Shown here piece by piece: positions 1 to 13,000 of a DNA stretch of 64,000 nt. The stretch spans positions 35,092,001 through 35,156,000 of the forward strand of contig OU612065.1 in the NCBI GenBank assembly GCA_914767715.1. Direction: 5' to 3'. A program made the translations under genes and the position numbers. The notes under the pieces were generated by a model. The model saw only the letters and a list, made by a program, of their open reading frames with translations. It did not search any database and was not told the DNA's origin. How positions within the stretch are numbered: position 1 is the stretch's first letter; every line of letters starts with the position of its first letter. The stretch comes from Membranipora membranacea. Taxonomy: Eukaryota; Bryozoa; Gymnolaemata; Cheilostomatida; Membraniporidae.

Positions 1-3000
1 CCGGACAGTTGCTTTTGATGTAGGCAGATATATTTATGTAAGATTTGCAAAGGGAAAAATTGCAAAGGGAAACATTGCAAAGCTCTTCTGGGGATTTTTT
101 TAAGAGTTCTCCCATAAGGAAAGGTAACCCTCATACCTTGGATTATGATGTCACCTAGCAACTTTTATGATTGGCTTAGGACGCTAACAAAAATTGGTTC
201 TTGTATGCAATGATTAGTTTTCTGATGTACCTGCCGTTGATAGTGCAATTGAATACAATTACCGACACATTTTATGAGATGCTAAAATAATTTGTGAGGT
301 GGTTTTAATTATTTTTATATCACGGTCATCGATGATTTTAAGGAAGATAACTCCTGACACAATTCAACAAAAAAAGTGGTCGCATGACAAAACCAAGATG
401 TTACTTATGCCAGTCTATGATCTTTTTTTAATTTCTATGTCGCCCAGATTTGCACAAATGGAGCGATTTCAATGGATAAGCCATACCCTGCGCATAGCCC
501 ACTACCCTTTCCTTTGAACAGACGAGACCGTGCCCCACTGATTTGCCCATTTTGGGCTGATGCTAATACCAACAAAGGAGGAAATGTTTTCAGTAGGATC
601 AGCAGGAATACAGCACTGCTTCAAAAGGCATCAGATGAAGGTTAGTAAGTGAGAACTATGTCTCACTGAAGAATCTACTATTGTTAAAGGCTATGCAAAG
701 ACCAAAGCATGTTATAGTCAGGCAGTTACTTTGATAAAGTTGTGCCAGATTTGCATGTTAAAAAATTCGATGCTCTACTTGGCATGAATTATTGATGGTG
801 GAAAGAGTGCCTTTCATGAGGGAAGGTACCTCTCATTCTTTGCCTTATGATATCACAGTCTCCCTGATGTGCAATACAAGAAACTGCCTGTCTATAACAT
901 GCTTAAGTCTTTGGGTAGTTTTTAATGGCCTGTATTAGTTACCGTAATATTCTGATGATACAGTACCTGTACAGTAGAAGCCTACTCAATTAGGTTTATC
1001 CTTGGGCCAGCAAAACAGATACCACATCAGTGTTAAGATTTACATACCAGATGAGGCAGGGACCAGCCATAATTTTGAGGTGTCTTTTCAACTCTACTGT
1101 CCATGAGGGAGTGGCAAACTTTTATTTTAACTGGTCTTTTTTCTTTGTTTTTACACTTTTACCGTCAGTTATTATATTCCAGTAGCAGAATGTTTTCAAA
1201 TAGTGCCCTAAAAAAAGTGGAAAATGAATTAAGAAAGCTTGAGAGCTTATTGTTAAGAAAATTCGGGTGATGTAGGGAGGGGTTCCATTTCACTGGAAAA
1301 TTGGGAGGAGCTGACACAGACTTTCCTTGCCTTACCTAAATAGAACAAGATCTGGTAACTTATCCATGATTACAGCTGTTTGGCCAAATTTATCCCTTTA
1401 ATTTATTGCACTTTATGATGTATAAGTGCCCTATTGGGGGCCATTATTTTTTATATATATTTTATATATCTTCATTCCTGCTTTTTTCAGAAAACTCAAA
1501 AAGTTTTCTGATATAAATCACTCATTTTTTGATACAAATCTTTTGGACAGTGAAGGACGGGTACCGTACTAGGGATGATGCAAACTTCTCGGCTCGATGG
1601 ATGCTGATAGCAACATGGGATAAAGTTAAAGCATATGGTGGTTCTAGACATGACACAAGAGTAAGAGAGTTTCAAGCCACAGAACTAATTAAAATTAAAC
1701 AATTTTAAAATTCTGTCATTGGAAAAAATTTTTAGCAAGGGGAACTTCATGACTAGAGCTGTTACTCGGAATACATATAGTATAATTATTCCTCGCTTAG
1801 GGCAATCTTTTTGTCAATTTTCATAGAAATTTTCTACACAATATGAAAACCATGAGGCTTATGTTAAAATGACGATTCTTTACCCTATGATTCGCATGAA
1901 GTTGATGGATAAAAACTATGTCACTGTCAAAAACCAGAAATATTATGGATGCTAGCAGCTGAAGAGAACATATTTTATGTTCACTATTTTATTTACAGGC
2001 GAACACTTTCCAAGCAATCATAGTTTCGGATAATGTAAAATCTTTTGTGTTCTTTCTGTATGAACAAATACAATGGGTGGCTGGAACAACTGGTGGTGTT
2101 GCTGCACAGGTAAGCACACCTTGACGGTTCCCTTCTTTCATGAGCCATTGACGGACAATGAAGTTCAATCTAGGCCTAAAATGCTAGGCAGAATAGTGTA
2201 TGAGTTCGGATATAACTGGGATATAGCAGTGCCTTTGTTCCAATGGTGGACAGTGCGAAACTAACACTCTAGTACCATAACTTTCTAATTTGCCCAAGTA
2301 CCTTTTGGATTAAAATAGGTAGGCCTATATGACAGCTCGTTGGATGACGCCTCACTGCCTATTCAATTTTTTAAGCCAATCTTCCTGTGAGTTATCCCTT
2401 TTCAACTTTCAACTAAGTGGCAGTACAAAAATTAACAGTATAATAAATCAAGTATCACCAAGCAGATGGGTGTTGTACTCTGAAGACCAAGCCTCCAATT
2501 TCCTTAATTTTTCATTGTAGGTCGGATTTGATTCCGGGGATGGCAGAAACTTCTATGTCACACCCGAGTCTCGCACAAATAAAATCATCAACATAACCGT
2601 CCAATCTACTGTAGGAATACCAGGAAGAATGCTTTTCAAACTTGCCACATCAGCAGCTACCACAGGCACTTCTGGTAATGCCACACGGCCACAAGGGATA
2701 GTTTTGCCAGGTATGTTTATAATACGAGATATATAATTCTACTAAGTATCATGAGTATAGGGTTCCAGAGTTTTATATTGATGTAGAGATACCCCTTTGC
2801 AATCTTGGAGCCACTACAAACTATAAGACTAATGAAATCAAAACACTTATTTTCAGACAAGTTGCCAACCACTACCAACTCCACAAACACAACCGACCGG
2901 GGACCCATACTGTTCCATTTGTCAGATATGAAGGATGAGGAACCTGATAACACCACGGATATAGTAGTGACAGTCGTGACAGTAATCCTTATATTACTTG

Positions 3001-3107
3001 CTGCCGTTGTAACTACTTATTTCATCGTCAATAAACGTATACAGATTCTCAGGGAGAGGAAACAAAGAGAGAGTGAGGTTCGCCGATTCTCTTATTTAGT
3101 GACTTGA
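1..3107 (+). CDS. NIDO-domain single-pass membrane protein, copy 1 (5' end outside window)
   Basis: Exons: 1-37 (partial), 448-640, 1551-1660, 1999-2109, 2521-2710, 2857-3107; all introns are GT-AG and the frame is kept, giving 296 visible residues and a TGA stop. The extracellular part is a NIDO domain, as in nidogen and alpha-tectorin: a YIYICTNGAIS strand, then LICPFWAD, GGNVFSRI, FSARWMLIATWD, TFQAIIVSDN and VGFDSGDG. A short Thr/Asn stalk (TTTNSTNTTD) with N-glycosylation sequons follows, then one hydrophobic helix (DIVVTVVTVILILLAAVV) and a 25-residue basic tail ending RRFSYLVT. The expected topology is type I, with NIDO outside. The next gene is a tandem paralogue with the same exon phases and nearly the same exon lengths (193/193, 110/113, 111/114, 190/190). 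Signal peptide and first exon lie left of base 1. What is known: NIDO domains occur in basement-membrane and adhesion proteins. Ligand and role here are unknown. Confidence 0.85.
45..82 (+). repeat. Short tandem repeat, 15-bp unit
   Basis: About 2.5 copies of a TTGCAAAGGGAAA-type unit lie just after the first splice donor of NIDO copy 1. No function is evident. Confidence 0.6.
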
Positions 3108-4339
3108 GCCCGTTGGGAATTCAAATGTAGTTGTAGCGACGGACCCGGGTCGCCGCTCTAGCAGTGTAAGGCTCAAGCGATGCTGGTGAATGGTACATTG
3201 CGCTACCATGCTATGCTATTGACGGAGTTGTCATATTTATATACCTCTCACCAGACACCACCATTATAGTCTTATAATTACGACAGGGAGATATAAGCAT
3301 CTGGTTTTGCTGTGTTAGCCTCGTCTTTCTATGGTGCCCTGAGCACATTGTTGTGTTTATATGAACAAGCACAATCCTTTTCAACTCGACAGCATTACTG
3401 TGCCTTACTGTCAAATATCTTTTGTGTTATAATGATTGTTGCAATGACTCACATTAATTAATATAAAGAGAAAGGAAGTTTAGTTGGTGGGAACCAACCA
3501 AAAGCAGTTAAATAATACAAATACAAAATAATACAATATAGCAGTTTTTCCATTCTTTTTCAATATGTCTGAACAAAAACTGGAGTGCTGAACTAAATTC
3601 ATAATTTCAAATTCAATATTGTCGAGTTTCATTAGGTTGGGGGTTAGCCAGCACCAATTTTTCAAGGGTGGATGTGGGTAAGACGTTATGGACTGCATCA
3701 GTATAGTTTCCGCACCTTGGAGTTAGGATTTCACTTGTTTTTCACTTAACTTTTTACTAACTTTGTCAAAAGAACAATACAGCTGACTAACATGCTACAG
3801 GCATGGCGAGACGCTAGCTCTGATGTTTAGATAAATACCTCATCAACAAACGACCCGCAAAAGTGGTTGGCGAGTTCAATCTGCTTCTAGTTAGTTTTCA
3901 CTCAATTCTAAAACAATTTTCTTAACATTTCAAGCATGTTCTCGGTTTCTCATTTCTCCATATCTCTAGATGGGAAAATGTATTAATGCTGATATTTTGA
4001 GATATTTATTTTTGGTGTTGCAAGAGTGAATAACCCAACGGCTTACTGATAAAATACTTGACTCTATAACTCTAGACAAGTGGCTTGAAATTTATTTAAC
4101 TCTCAAAAATGTTATGCGACAGTCATATATACGCATGGAAATCTATTATTATGTGTATTATATATCACAGCAGTGTTGCATTATTTTCAGATGTCTGTAA
4201 TCTTATCTTATAATTGATTTCCAAGTATTTGAATAAGCTGAAAAGCTGAGGTAATATCTACTTGTGCAATATTTTGTGAATAAATTGGCCACCAAAACGC
4301 TTCATGAAATTTGTAGTCACTCAAGTCAACAGCATAATT
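3108..4339. other. Intergenic stretch between the two NIDO genes
   Basis: This 1.2-kb stretch holds the 3' UTR of NIDO copy 1 and the promoter region of copy 2. I see no ORF of interest. An AATAAA at 4279-4284 lies close to the copy 2 start and may or may not serve copy 1. No TATA box could be assigned with confidence. Confidence 0.5.
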
Positions 4340-7300
4340 ATGGCACACATGATTTTGAAACTGTCTGTCCTCCTTCTTATACATGCACCAGGTAAGTTTG
4401 CTTATTATAATATGCATATCTTATATTGCATATCCGATGTTGCATATTTTATGTTGCATATTTAATTTTTTTCATATTCTATGGTGTTAATGTATATTGC
4501 TATTTGCAATACCTGCTTTTCATTCAGTTGATCTAGAGCAGCTGTGGGCAACCTGCGGCCTTTTTGCCAGTGCGGCCTAATGGGTAATATTTTGCGGCCT
4601 AATTGTGGCCTCATGCCTAGAAAAGTTATCACGCATCAATTTTGATTCCTCTTTCATTATGTGGAGAACTAAGTATGTATAGCGCCTGTACAATAGGTTT
4701 AAAAAATAGTGGCAATTCTGTACTATGCAAATAGCAAAACTTCCCCAGCCACTCTACACAAAATCATCATAACTGTAGCACTGGTGTCACCGACTATCTT
4801 AAATTGTTTTTCTTTCAAAAATAGCACAAAACAGTGACCTTTGGTTGTTAAATTTACAAAGTTCTCTACCATAATAGTTATTATAGTATTATTATAGTAT
4901 TTATAGTATATTATTATATTATTATAGTATTTTTTGCGAAACAGTCATTTTGGAGGAAAGGCAGATTTGTATCAAAAAGTCTCTTTGTTACAAGTGCTCC
5001 TGCATTATGCTTGAAATGTTCAATATTGCCTTTCATTTCACAAACATTTGCAAAAGAATTCTCCCTTGCAGGAGGGTGGGCGCTGTAAGATTATGACAGG
5101 GCGCGAAAAATCTCAAAAAAATTTTCGCTCCGCGAAATTACTTTATTCTCCATCACAACAGTCCCGTCGTGATCTTTTTACACTTAAACCCCTGGGATGG
5201 CGCTACAGCACCCCTCCAACACCCGCCATGCCCTTTGTCATACACATGAAACACAGAGATACAGACACGCATAAAATCATGAGGTAAATTGACGTCACAA
5301 AACTCCAGAAGATTAGATGAACCAGTATTTCTGTTGAGTTCTTGCAACATAATGCAGTCTTTGCACAAATATGTTTAGTATTTACAAAATAGGAAGCGCC
5401 AGAATTGTCACTCCAGTTCCAATTTTATCCCTGAAGGATATACTGCGGCCTTTTGAGTTGAGCCTGCGTAAAATGTGGCCTTTTTCAAGAAAAGGTTGCC
5501 CACCCATGATCTAGAGCATATTTGACATTGATCTATTGATACTGAATTTTTTATTTATAAAAAAAAATAAAACGCTTTTAAAACATTTTTAATGTCATAT
5601 CTTCTTAGACAGTTTTAACCAGTTTTCTCTCTTTCTCATGTAGAAGGATTACATACATCACAACTTTATCCTTATGGTATGCGTTTTGGTGACACAGCAT
5701 CAGTGAAAGAAGACGATGCGTGTGACGCAGAATATACTCAGAAAGTGTCCCTGTTTGGAAACCAGTACAATAAACTGTATGTAAGTAGGGTATATTTGGT
5801 CTTGGCTCGATTAAGACAGCTCCATTAATTGTGTGGGAGGGATAGGGTGTAGGCGATGTTAATACACTCATTAAGCAGAATTTCTGTTATGAGGGTCAAA
5901 TATATTGAACAGAACATTTGATATTTCCTTTATGAATTACAGGTTTGTACCAACGGTGCAATATCGCTAGACAAAAAGTATGATAAGTACACCCCAAAAC
6001 CTTTCCCACTAAAAGCTCACGACAGAGCACCCCTTATATGTCCCTTCTGGGCGGACACAAATATCAAAAAAGGTGGAAACGTCTACAGCCGAATAACTAG
6101 GAATACAACACTCCTTGAACGCGCATCATTGGAAGGTAAATTCTGTTACTACTGTCTTTATGGCCTGTAAAATACTTGGTATTATTCAACATTTCTGTTA
6201 CTGATTAGTGTTTTCCTAATCCAGAAAAAAAAACAATGTTCTTTCCCAATGTTGCCTGGTGGTGTTTTACAGTTCAAGATGGATACCGCACAGGATTGGA
6301 TGCCCAGTTTTCAGCCAAGTGGATGCTTATAGCTACTTGGGACAGAGTAAAGCCGTATTTGAGAGGTGGCAAAAATACAGACAAGGTAAAGGCTTAACAG
6401 CACAGATGGCTAGTTTATAATCATTTAAGGAACCAACACTGTGGTGATAGTTTTGCGGAATTTATTATAGGAGCTAACTAAATATAGGTAGTACTGTCAT
6501 GTATGAATGTAAATTTGTAGTGCCAAATCTTTTTTTATTCATATTCTGATACCACAAAGAGCTGAATCCTAGCAATATGTTTTTATTGATGCGACTAGCT
6601 CAGCTAGAAAAATTAACATTATGTAATATATCAGTATTTTTACGATAAACAGCCAGACATAATGCTCCGTGTCAAGAGGGCTTACAACAGTATGTTTGAC
6701 CAGAATTCCCTAGCTCTTTTTATTCTAAGGGCCAGAGCGATGTCGCTTCAATTGGATTTTAAAAGAATTACAATTCAGCTTCAAGCTTTGAAATGGGAGT
6801 TGCCTTCTCCTATAAACTTTGATAAAATTTAGAAACAAGTTTCTTTTGTCTATTTGAAGGTCAATACTTTTCAAGCTGTGATTGTTTCTGATGACCAGAA
6901 AGCATATGTTTTCTTTCTGTACGATAAGATTGAGTGGTTATCAGGGGAAGCATCAGACGGAGTAGCAGCGCAGGTCGGTTCTATGTTTACCATGACGTAT
7001 TCTATCATATAGGTGATTTGTTTCGTGTTAATGATCAATCATAACCAACAACAGCTGTATCGTTATTTGCAGAGGTTTTATATGATCTCCTCTTGCAGAT
7101 TTGTTTAATTTTATAGGACACACAAACTTTGCAAAATATAACATATTTCTAGCTTGAAGATACACAATTAGGCCTACTTAGAACAGTTGCAATGTTTGTA
7201 GGTTGGATTTGACTCAGGTGACGGCACTCACTTCTATGCAGACCCAAACTCTCGGACAGACAGAATAAAAGACATAGTGAAAGACTCTACTGTTGGAATA

Positions 7301-8226
7301 GATGGTAGGATGCTGTTCAAACTTTCAGAAGCCACAGTTGATGACAAAGGGAACCAAATCCAGCAGAGAGTGACAGGGATCGTCCTGCCAGGTAAGACAA
7401 GGTGATGTTTTGGTCCTGCATTGTCTTAGACATGTGAGCAGTATTAAATCTTATCTGGCAAACTCGAAGACAACTTTGCAGAAAACCACCACTCAGCAAA
7501 CAGGTCTGCAAGATCCATGACGCCAAGCTGTATTCATCTCATCAATAGATTTTAGTACGATGCCACTAATTTATAGTGCACACTTTTATGGAAGTAAGAA
7601 ATTGTAAACACTTTGTCTGTATATTTTCAGACAAACCTACTTTACCAACTACTTTATACAAAGTTACAGCAACATCGACTACTACAACCCCAACAACCAC
7701 AACTTCGACTACAACAGAACCGACAACCACAACACCGACAACCACAACACCAACAACCTCTACCACAACACCTACAACCACATCATCAACTACCACAACA
7801 CCAACAACCACAACATCAACTACCACAACATCAACTACCACAACACCAACAACCACATCATCAACTACCACATCATCAACAACCACAACAACCACACCAA
7901 CCACAACAACAACTACCACAACACCAACAACCATAAAATCAACTACCACAACATCAACTACCACAACACCAACAAACGTTAGAATGTTATCAACAGGTGT
8001 GATAACTCCGATATCGGTTGACCTGTCAGAGCAGGAATATGAAAGCAAAGACAAAGGTGCCACGGTTGCAGTGGTCACCTGTGCAACAGTTTCACTAATT
8101 GCGTTGGCTTCAGCTGTGGCTCTCACGTTTCTCATCAAAAAGCAAATCAAGGCTAAAGAGGAGCGCAAGAGAAGAATGAATGAGATACGCAAGTTTTCCT
8201 ATCTACCAACAGAGTCTACAATTTAA
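4340..8226 (+). CDS. NIDO-domain single-pass membrane protein, copy 2, with threonine-rich stalk
   Basis: Exons: 4340-4391, 5644-5780, 5943-6135, 6273-6385, 6860-6973, 7202-7391, 7631-8226 (TAA), giving 464 aa in one frame. The ATG was chosen because it opens a signal peptide (MAHMILKLSVLLLIHAPG). NIDO domain, about residues 50-265: YVCTNGAIS, LICPFWAD, GGNVYSRI, FSAKWMLIATWD, TFQAVIVSDD, VGFDSGDG. Residues about 268-385 are an almost pure Thr stalk with Pro and Ser (TTTTPTTTTSTT pattern), probably heavily O-glycosylated. A transmembrane helix follows at about 410-435 (ATVAVVTCATVSLIALASAV), then a 29-residue basic tail with RKFSYLPTESTI. It is a tandem duplicate of copy 1, which lacks the long stalk. 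The expected role is a cell-surface adhesion or recognition protein. The family assignment is firm; the function is inference. Confidence 0.87.
4539..5508. mobile_element. hAT-type non-autonomous DNA transposon in NIDO copy 2 intron 1
   Basis: The ends form an imperfect terminal inverted repeat (left CAGCTGTGGGCAACCTGCGG; right end reads ...AAGGTTGCCCACCCATG). The flanks are a perfect 8-bp target duplication ATCTAGAG at 4531-4538 and 5509-5516, the hAT hallmark. Subterminal GCGGCCT/TGTGGCCT motifs recur at both ends. The 970 bp have no transposase-like ORF, so it needs a partner enzyme. The TIR resembles Charlie-like hAT ends of other animals. Confidence 0.88.
4872..4935. repeat. TTATAGTAT simple repeat inside the hAT element
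   Basis: Repeats of TATTATAGTAT-like units; low-complexity AT-rich expansion within the transposon. Confidence 0.6.
7660..7975 (+). repeat. Coding minisatellite of ACC/ACA threonine codons
   Basis: Runs of (ACTACCACAACACCAACA)-like units encode the Thr-rich stalk of NIDO copy 2. Units vary by single bases, and the array stays in frame for about 100 codons. Frames on the opposite strand are open only because the repeat lacks stops. Confidence 0.9.
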
Positions 8227-10088
8227 TTTGATATGAATGACTGTCCTGCTAGAATAATATGTCAAAACTTTTCAGCTTAGCAGCTTCTGTGTAAAGCAAA
8301 GACTCGCTATTACAATGGTAATATGTCTGATAATGTATGGTGGAGTTATATACACATTAATACTGTTTCAGCATGCTCTGAGATGTTCAGGAATGTGGTT
8401 TTGGAAAAATATTATTGATGTTGAGATCGATCGTTTCAATTTCTATGAGAGTAAGTGAAGTGTGCGAAAACATAGTGCACACACGACATCCAGGACTAAG
8501 ATCCTATAATCGTACACTCTTTGGTTTGTAGCGAGTCTATGAAATTAATTTTCTGGTAGGTTTGGATACCAGGTCCTTTGTTACTTTGGGTGAACAATTT
8601 TAAAATATACTATACATTCTCTAGTACCTGGGCTATCTGCTTTTTATCTTTATTAAACTTTTCCTTATCTTATGTGAATGAACTGATGTGTGAGTAAGAC
8701 CAACCTCGTTTGTATAGGTCATTTCCTCTCTTAAGGGCATTTACCAAAGATGTGGAATCGGGTTTCACAATATCTTCTTCATTACCTGCAAAAAAGAATC
8801 ACATACACATTATGGCGTTACTGTTTTGTGAACCACCCAATATAAAACTAGATTCTATCTACACAGATTCCTCTGAAAAATCACATTTGGAGCATAAATC
8901 TGGTTTATTGAACTTTGCGACATGGGCAAAATCCCGAATCATCCTGTGAGTAATTTGGGACAAATTTTTAGCACAACAAAACTGTTATATCTCTGCCTAT
9001 GATAGAGAATTCCCAAACAGACCTCATTCATGAATCATTTGTTCAGATAACATGTACTAATGAAGTTTATGTACTGCAAATACAGTAGCGTCATCATGAT
9101 ACAGGCCTAACCGGAGAACTGTGATAAAAAATGTGAAAAACCTTTGAAATTAACTGAGTAGAGTAGACTGGGTGCAATGAAAATAAACATATATCCATAT
9201 CATATCTTAGGAGTTAGAGGCAATCATAGTAACTCTTCCCCCCTGTTACTCCTTGCTATATTCGGTGGTCATCCATCAGTTGGGAACTCACTCCACACAG
9301 TGAGTGTGGCAATCGATACACTCCTCAGATCAACCATCCCAATACTGTGGTTCAATACTTACTAAACTTTTTCTATGACTTTAACCAAGGACTCCTTGCT
9401 ATAACAGTACAAAGGGCTACTCCAAAACCTGAGTCTTTGACAATGTTTGACTGCCCCCCCCCCCTTTGGTTTTTGCTGGGGACAAGAGGAACAGTCAGGG
9501 CAGTTGGAGTAGACCTGTGCAACAGTACACACAGCAACTACAAATATACACATATATTTATATATATATATAATTATATATTATATGAATATATAAGTTA
9601 CAAGTTTATTTTATGGTAAATCATGATATCATACCTGCCACCTCATCAGCTAGTTGCCTGTATGCTGCTTTAACTTCATGAGCATTCGACATTTTTATAT
9701 TTTCACTTATTGGCTATCGACTTATCCAACTTTGGGTTGATAGTGTATGTAGGTAGCAAGAAACTCAAGCCAGCTGAGTTGGGACAATTTTCAACATTAC
9801 AGTCATTTCCCGCCAAACTATGTAACATTGCTGTCGCAACAAACAATCCAAGAGTCTTTAAGGGGATTATATACCCTTCCTCAAATATTATCTGGATTGC
9901 GGGCTAGGTTCTCATCTATGGTACCCAGTAACCGCAATTGGTAGTACCCAAGTTTGGCATTTGCAGTTTTTTTCTTCTCACTAGAAATAATATTTTCTTA
10001 ATCTGCTTCAGGGTCTTGCTAACTTCCCTCTAAGTCTGTAAACAGTTTTGCGGTTTTACATTTATGCCATCTCATATAGAACTCAAAT
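8227..10088. other. Intergenic stretch, NIDO copy 2 to PPM1G
   Basis: It holds the 3' UTR of NIDO copy 2 (possible ATTAAA at 8652-8657), a C-run near 9454-9465, an AT-rich simple repeat at about 9555-9600 and the PPM1G promoter region. ORFs here show no recognisable domain or codon signal. Confidence 0.5.
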
Positions 10089-13000
10089 ATGGGTGCATAT
10101 CAGTCTTCACCAGTGACAGAGTGTGAAAGTATTGATTCTGAGAACTCAAAGATCAGATATGGAGCTTCAAGCATGCAGGGGTGGAGGAGAACTCAAGAGG
10201 TGAGACTTAACTAGACTAGAGTAAATTGGGACTAGTGAGATGTGATCACCCGAAGAGACTCCTCATATATATATATATAATATATAGGTCCACATATTTC
10301 TAGGAGTCCCATAGAATGAGTAACAGTAAGGTTTACTTAACTGCTTTCTTTCTAGCTGAAATGAATTGAGTGGAGTCTCCCAGAGGCTGATGGAGTTAGG
10401 ATTACTAACTAAGTCACAAGTGGGAGATAAATAAAATAGAAAGCAGTTATTATGTTATATTTGGAAAAAAAAGTTGGTAGTTTAATCATTATTCCCACAG
10501 GACAACAATCTATTCAGCCGAGTGATGATGTATTTGTATCTGATGTTATTGTTACATTCATGTCATCATCTTGGTAAAGATTGTTGTTATTACAAAATCT
10601 CAATGCCTAGTCAAGTGCTGATAAACAAATCATGACAATAATTCAAGAGAAACATTTTGTTGCTTTGCTGATGATTTTTTGCCAAAGGTAGCACAAATAA
10701 TCATAATGTGCAATGAGTGATATGTTATTCTTATTCATTTCAGGATGCACTGAATTGCTGCCCTAACTTTGATGCTGAGACAGAGAGTATGCTATTTGCA
10801 GTATATGATGGTCATGGAGGTAAGTTCATTTCATGGTCAATATATTTTATGATGGTATAATTGAAATATATTTGTGAGATCTTAATAGGATAGGCTTGAA
10901 GGGCAACCAGGGTTTCGCAGCAATGCATAAATTGGTCTTAAATAATGTGCTATACAGCATCAGCTTTGTGCATGACGCAATGCAAAACTCAAAGTAGTTG
11001 CTGACTCTTAGCTGAGTTATACTTCAGTTTTAGTTTAGGGGAGGTTCAAAGACATTGCTGTGATAATGATAGAGGACATGCTAAATGAAACAGGAACAGG
11101 AAACTGCCCTGTGTGGTTCCATAATAGTTGAGTTTGAGCAGCATTTTAGCACCTGATGGATGAAATGTTTAAGTTAATGTCAAAGACCGATTCGAATATC
11201 AACATATCATATACCGATGGAAAGCTGTCGAGCTACTGAAAATGAATACCTGAACAAAATCTTGACTCGATGACGTTGTGTCATTTTAAGGAGGAAGTGA
11301 GGCAGAAAAACGCTGTTTTTGTCAATGCAGATGGAAGAGTCAAATTAATTGCAAGAAATTTCAAAACAGGTGGAATGTATACATAGAGGTTGCGTCCATC
11401 GTAAAATTTGATTTTCTTTGATATATGACTAGTCTAAATCGACTTTTTTCGTCACGCCATTCAATGCATTTTTTTTGTGTAGCCGTGAAAATATGTGAGA
11501 TTTCAATCATTAATTCGCAACAGATCATAGGCTCGAAACAAAGTTAATTATGATTTTCTCTTCAGAGTACTCTTCAAATGTCATACACATTGACTTTCAA
11601 AAAATTAGCTTACATATTGCAATGACAGTAGACTCTCGAATACAGCTAATATTCTCGTCACCTTAGCATAACGTCGAACAGCTTCTCACATATGAAGCCG
11701 CTATCATTAACCATGGTGCACACAGGAAATTCCAACAAGAATTTTTCATTACATCTTCATTTTTCTTGAATTCTACGCAAAAGAATGCCAAAAAACACCT
11801 CAAAAGTCCCTAAAAACGCCTCAAAAGTCCCTAAAAATAGCTGTTTTTTGGCATTCCTAATTTGACTCCTCCATCTGCATTGACAAAAACAGCGTTTTCT
11901 GCCTCATTTCCTCCCTCAAATGACACAACGTCATCGAATCAAGTTTTTGTTTAGGCATTCATTGTCAGTAGCTCGACAGCTTTCCAACGGTATATGATAT
12001 GTTGATATTCGGATCGGTCTTTGACATTTACCTTAAGAAGAATTCTCACTGAATAACCATACGATTAATATTTGGTTTTTTTTCCCCCTATGCATTAGGT
12101 GCAATCTGCTATTAATCGATGAGAACTTGTTTGAAACCCTAGTTACGCTTTAATAAAAATCAAAATGCTCTGCTATCCAGTAGATAGTGTTTAAAGAGAG
12201 AAAATCATTGTTCTACGCTTGCATTCATTTGTTGTTGCAGGATCAGAAGTTGCTGAATATTGTGCAAAGCACCTTCCAGATTTTCTGAGACAGGTGGGTT
12301 ATTTAAATAACATTATTGCAATCAACCATCTAGGATACCGCACTATTTGTTTGTTGAAACGTCCGCACCATGATAACAAGATCTTGAGCTGGGATTGGGG
12401 AGTCATTAATTTATTTTAAAAAAAACTTAGTTTGTCGCTGCTGTATAGGAGAATACCTTGTGCTATTTGGGCAGTTTTTTGACAATTACACGTATTTATG
12501 TATGTCAACTTCTCGGTGCTTGTCTTTTACAGCTCAACTTATATCAGGAAAACAAAATTGAAGAATCACTGGTCGAAGCGTTTATTGAATTTGATCGGAC
12601 CTTAATTGCTGATGACACCATTAATAGACTCAAAGATTTGGCTAAAAGACCTGAGTCACCCGTCCCTCCAAATGTGCTCAGATTAGCCAGATCTCAGACT
12701 ATGGAAGATGATGATGATGACGATCCTGATCCTGATAGTGCCCCTGTGGATTGTGGTAAGATAGCCTTGGTACTTAGACTTCAAGTAGGATGGAGTGGGT
12801 GGCACCCGATCATAACAACAGTAAAATGAAACTGAGAAGTTAGGACTATCATGCCAGTTCAACCAGATGTCAAGACTAGTGGTCTTACATGAATTTATTT
12901 TAGGAATGTTTTCTGTGAAGATGCACTCGTTTTGTGTGCACGTTAACATATAGCACATATAACATATAGAACTGAAAATTAGTAAAATGTAAAATGGTAT

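Noticed and set aside
299-517. 72-codon plus-strand ORF at the left end
   Set aside because: Runs across an intron and exon 448-640 of NIDO copy 1 in the wrong frame.
7613-7936. Plus-strand Pro/Gln/His ORF through the same repeat
   Set aside because: Frame shadow of the Thr stalk; the correct frame is fixed by the splice phase and by the downstream transmembrane segment.
7566-8192. 208-codon minus-strand ORF rich in Val
   Set aside because: It is the complement of the Thr-coding repeat of NIDO copy 2; open only because the repeat has no stops.
12219-12829. Plus-strand ORFs extending beyond PPM1G exons 3 and 4
   Set aside because: They read through intron sequence; the exon limits are set by GT-AG sites and frame continuity.
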